NCBI GenBank assembly: GCA_900551335.1
Contig: URVO01000065.1
Span: 1 to 7,477, forward strand
Source of the DNA: an uncultured Phascolarctobacterium sp.
GTDB taxonomy: Bacteria; Bacillota; Negativicutes; Acidaminococcales; Acidaminococcaceae
Reading direction: 5' to 3'
DNA length: 7,477 nucleotides
The notes beneath the pieces were generated by a model. The model saw nothing but the letters and a program-made list of their open reading frames with translations, did no database searches and was not told where the DNA came from. Positions 5,703 through 7,477 of this stretch are shown piece by piece (the first letter of the stretch is position 1; each line of letters starts with the position of its first letter). The position numbers were made by a program, and so were the translations under genes.

Positions 5703-6092
5703 ATGCTGCCGAAGAAAATTTCTGATGAAGAATGTCGCGATAATGCTGAGAAAAATTCAGCGGATTATAACGAAGAGGCCTTTTTGCATAAGGCTATGAG
5801 GTTTGCCGGAGTTATCGGCAGAGAGGCCTTGCTTAAGGCATTTCAGCTTTATTATGTTATGCAAAAGCCGGAGCTGCCAGCTAAGGTAAAGACGATTATT
5901 ATGGGCGCCTTGGCTTATCTGGTGCTGCCTGTGGATGTTGTTCCCGACCTGCTGCCTGTTGTCGGCTATACGGACGATGTGGCTGTGCTGGCCTATGCTT
6001 TGCTGCAGGCGCTGCCTTATATAGATGATGAGGTGAACGCTAAGGCGGAGCAGATGGTGCAGAAAATTTTTGGCGAGAAAAAATCGTTATAA
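5703..6092 (+). CDS. DUF1232 (YkvA-like) small membrane protein of unknown function
   Basis: The 129-residue product has a charged, hydrophilic N-terminus (about 1-30), an amphipathic helical middle, and the DUF1232 core at about 59-97, which includes YLVLPVDVVPDLLPVVGYTDD. This matches the family pattern of a membrane-like segment followed by P-x-D-x-x-P-D and G-x-x-D-D. No enzymatic role is established for this family to my knowledge. The ATG at 5703 has AAAGGAG (5688-5694) with 8 nt spacing; a GTG at 5694 overlaps that site and is less likely. It follows crcB by 59 nt with no clear terminator between, so it may be co-transcribed. A strong terminator follows its stop. Confidence 0.85.
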   Translation: MLPKKISDEECRDNAEKNSADYNEEAFLHKAMRFAGVIGREALLKAFQLYYVMQKPELPAKVKTIIMGALAYLVLPVDVVPDLLPVVGYTDDVAVLAYALLQALPYIDDEVNAKAEQMVQKIFGEKKSL

Positions 6093-6100
6093 ATAAGCGG

Positions 6101-6126
6101 ACGCGCAGCGAAAGTTGCGCGTTTTT
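6101..6126 (+). terminator. Intrinsic terminator after the DUF1232 gene
   Basis: ACGCGCAGC (6101-6109) pairs with GTTGCGCGT (6114-6122) in a 9-bp stem with one G-U pair and a GAAA tetraloop, followed by TTTTT (6122-6126). It closes the crcB-DUF1232 unit. The AT-rich gap that follows (6127-6195) must hold the rsmI-metG promoter, but I see no convincing pair of boxes at proper spacing. Confidence 0.88.
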
Positions 6127-6195
6127 CTTTATTTATCCAGCTTATTGTGATAAAATTATTATATTATGGGTTTCTATGGAGGCGAGGCTGTGACA

Positions 6196-7061
6196 ATGGA
6201 GCAAAAAATTAACGATAAATATGGAACTCTTTATCTATGCGCTACGCCCATAGGTAATCTTGAGGATATGACGCCGCGAGCACTGCGGATGCTGCAGGAG
6301 GCAGACCTCATTGCAGCAGAGGATACCCGTCATACCCTGCAGCTATTAAATCATTTTGATATTAAGGGACGCCTTGTGCGTTACGATGAGCACAGCAAGG
6401 AAAAGCAGGGCGCTTATCTTTTAGAGCAGCTTTTGGAGGGCAAGAGCATTGCCCTTGTGAGCGACGCAGGCTTTCCGGGCATTGCCGATCCGGGCGAGGC
6501 GCTGGCGCATGATGCGATAGCGCAGGGCGTGCGCGTCGTGCCTGTGCCAGGCGCGAATGCAGCGCTGTGTGCGCTGATTGCCAGCGGTCGACGTATCCGT
6601 TTTTCTTTGGCGGCTTTCTGCCGAAGAGCAAGCGTAACCGTCGCGAGCAGCTGGAGCTGTGGCAGCATATCCCGGCGACGATGATTCTTTATGAAGCACC
6701 GCACCGTATTGTGGAGGTGCTGAAGGATATTTTGGCCTGCTGGGGTGACCGTCCGCTGGCAGCGGCACGCGAGCTGACGAAGCTGCATGAGGAATTTTAT
6801 CGCGGTACGGTCAGCGGCTGTCTGAGCTGGCTGGAGGAAAATTCTCCGCGCGGCGAGTTCTGTCTGGTGCTGGGCGCCGGCGATGGCAAGGCTGCGACAG
6901 AAGAGGAGCAGCTGGAGCCGCTTGACGAGGTACGCAGGCTCATGGCTGAGGGCGTAGATAAAAAGTCTGCGCTGGCACAGGTCGCAAAAAAACGTAAAAT
7001 CCCCAAAAGGGAGCTATATAACCAACTAATTTCCGAAGGAGAAGAGATAAACAATGACTAA
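6196..7061 (+). pseudogene. rsmI: 16S rRNA 2'-O-ribose C1402 methyltransferase (RsmI), interrupted by a frameshift
   Basis: RsmI methylates the ribose of C1402 in 16S rRNA in the decoding centre, using S-adenosylmethionine. The first frame (6196 to about 6588) encodes LYLCATPIGNLEDMTPRAL, AAEDTRHT, LVSDAGFPGIADPG and VPVPGANAALCALIASG. The rest (STYPFFFGGFLPK, ILYEAPHRI, AARELTKLHEEFYRGT, SPRGEFCLVLGA and a helical C-terminus) lies in the minus-one frame from about 6588 to 7061. The switch falls in an otherwise well-kept family motif, ASG-x5-F. Restoring 4 bases at GGTCGACG gives ASG, L/F, STYP, F with the usual spacing, so a 4-base deletion or an assembly error is the simplest reading. Both halves look free of other damage. 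The start at 6196 follows GGAGGCGAGG (6178-6187); an in-frame ATG at 6166 has no ribosome-binding site. The end overlaps metG by 8 nt. Confidence 0.85.
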
Positions 7062-7477
7062 ACCGAGTTATTATATTACTACACCAATCTATTATCCGAG
7101 TGATAATCTGCACATCGGTCATGCTTACTGCACGACGATTGCCGACAGCCTGGCACGCTTCCATCGTCTTAAGGGCGAGGACGTTTTCTTCCTGACCGGC
7201 AGTGACGAGCATGGTCTGAAAATCCAGCGCAAGGCAAAGGAAAAGGGCGTAACCCCGATTCAATATGTTGACGCTATTATCGCTAACTTTAAGCTGCTCT
7301 GGGAGCGCCTGAATATCTCCAACAATGATTTCATCCGTACCAGTCAGGAGCGCCATCACAAGGTAGTTCAGGATGCACTGCAAAAAATTTATGAGCAGGG
7401 CGATATCTATAAGAAAAACTACAAAGGCCTGTACTGCGTTCCGTGCGAATCCTACTGGCTGGAGCGTCAGCTCGACG
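7054..7477 (+). CDS. metG: Methionyl-tRNA synthetase (MetRS), 3' part cut off by window edge
   Basis: Charges tRNA-Met with methionine, including the initiator. The visible 141 residues start MTKPSYYITTPIYYPSDNLH and include the class I signature HIGHAY (20-25), FLTGSDEHGLKIQ (about 50-62) and GLYCVPCESYW (about 127-137), the start of the connective region that often carries a zinc knuckle. These place it in the bacterial MetRS branch that resembles the Bacillus and Thermus enzymes. The ATG at 7054 overlaps the rsmI stop in ATGACTAA; GAAGGAGAAGAG (7035-7046) is its ribosome-binding region. RsmI is also found near MetRS in Bacillus. Nothing can be said about the anticodon-binding and C-terminal dimer domains. 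Confidence 0.97.
   Translation, partial: MTKPSYYITTPIYYPSDNLHIGHAYCTTIADSLARFHRLKGEDVFFLTGSDEHGLKIQRKAKEKGVTPIQYVDAIIANFKLLWERLNISNNDFIRTSQERHHKVVQDALQKIYEQGDIYKKNYKGLYCVPCESYWLERQLD

Noticed and set aside
6594..6610. Programmed minus-one frameshifting in rsmI at the T-rich stretch near 6600-6605.
   Set aside because: The codons there do not form a proper X-XXY-YYZ slippery heptamer, no strong downstream structure is evident, and the resulting motif would still be one residue short with RRIR in place of the usual residues.

Overview
The window is ordinary bacterial chromosome from a vitamin-prototrophic member of the Firmicutes. Protein features (a PanG-type ketopantoate reductase, a FluC-like CrcB, an rsmI-metG pair, strong GGAGG ribosome-binding sites) and balanced base composition suggest the class Negativicutes. 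That placement is inference, and no species can be named from the window.

Left arm (1-1535, minus strand): a biotin operon read leftwards, bioD then bioA. bioA runs off the left edge before its PLP lysine. A near-consensus sigma-A promoter (TTGACA-N17-TATACT) lies upstream, flanked and overlapped by GTTAAC-type inverted repeats that resemble BirA operators.

The intergenic region 1536-2079 holds almost all the regulatory structure. From left to right it contains two candidate BirA operators around the bioD promoter, a strong hairpin-plus-U-tract terminator pointing left with no visible gene upstream of it, a rightward extended -10 promoter, and a structured leader of about 240 nt. The leader has a long hairpin with two single bulged adenosines (candidate pan RNA motif), a second hairpin with two bulged adenosines, a possible antiterminator, and a perfect intrinsic terminator in front of the first pan gene.

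Centre (2080-5031, plus strand): a complete four-enzyme pantothenate operon. panB makes ketopantoate. A Rossmann/DUF2520 protein assigned as PanG reduces it to pantoate. panD makes beta-alanine from aspartate, and panC joins pantoate and beta-alanine. The genes are tightly packed, with overlap or short gaps, and end at a strong terminator (5051-5095).

Right arm: crcB (fluoride channel) with its own promoter, a DUF1232 (YkvA-like) membrane protein, a terminator, then rsmI and metG. rsmI is split by a frameshift near 6588, best explained by loss of 4 bases. The 5' part of metG overlaps the rsmI stop and runs off the right edge.

The most interesting region is the panGBCD leader. It looks like a pan-type RNA attenuator controlling a pathway whose reductase is the non-canonical PanG, placed back-to-back with a BirA-like controlled biotin operon.
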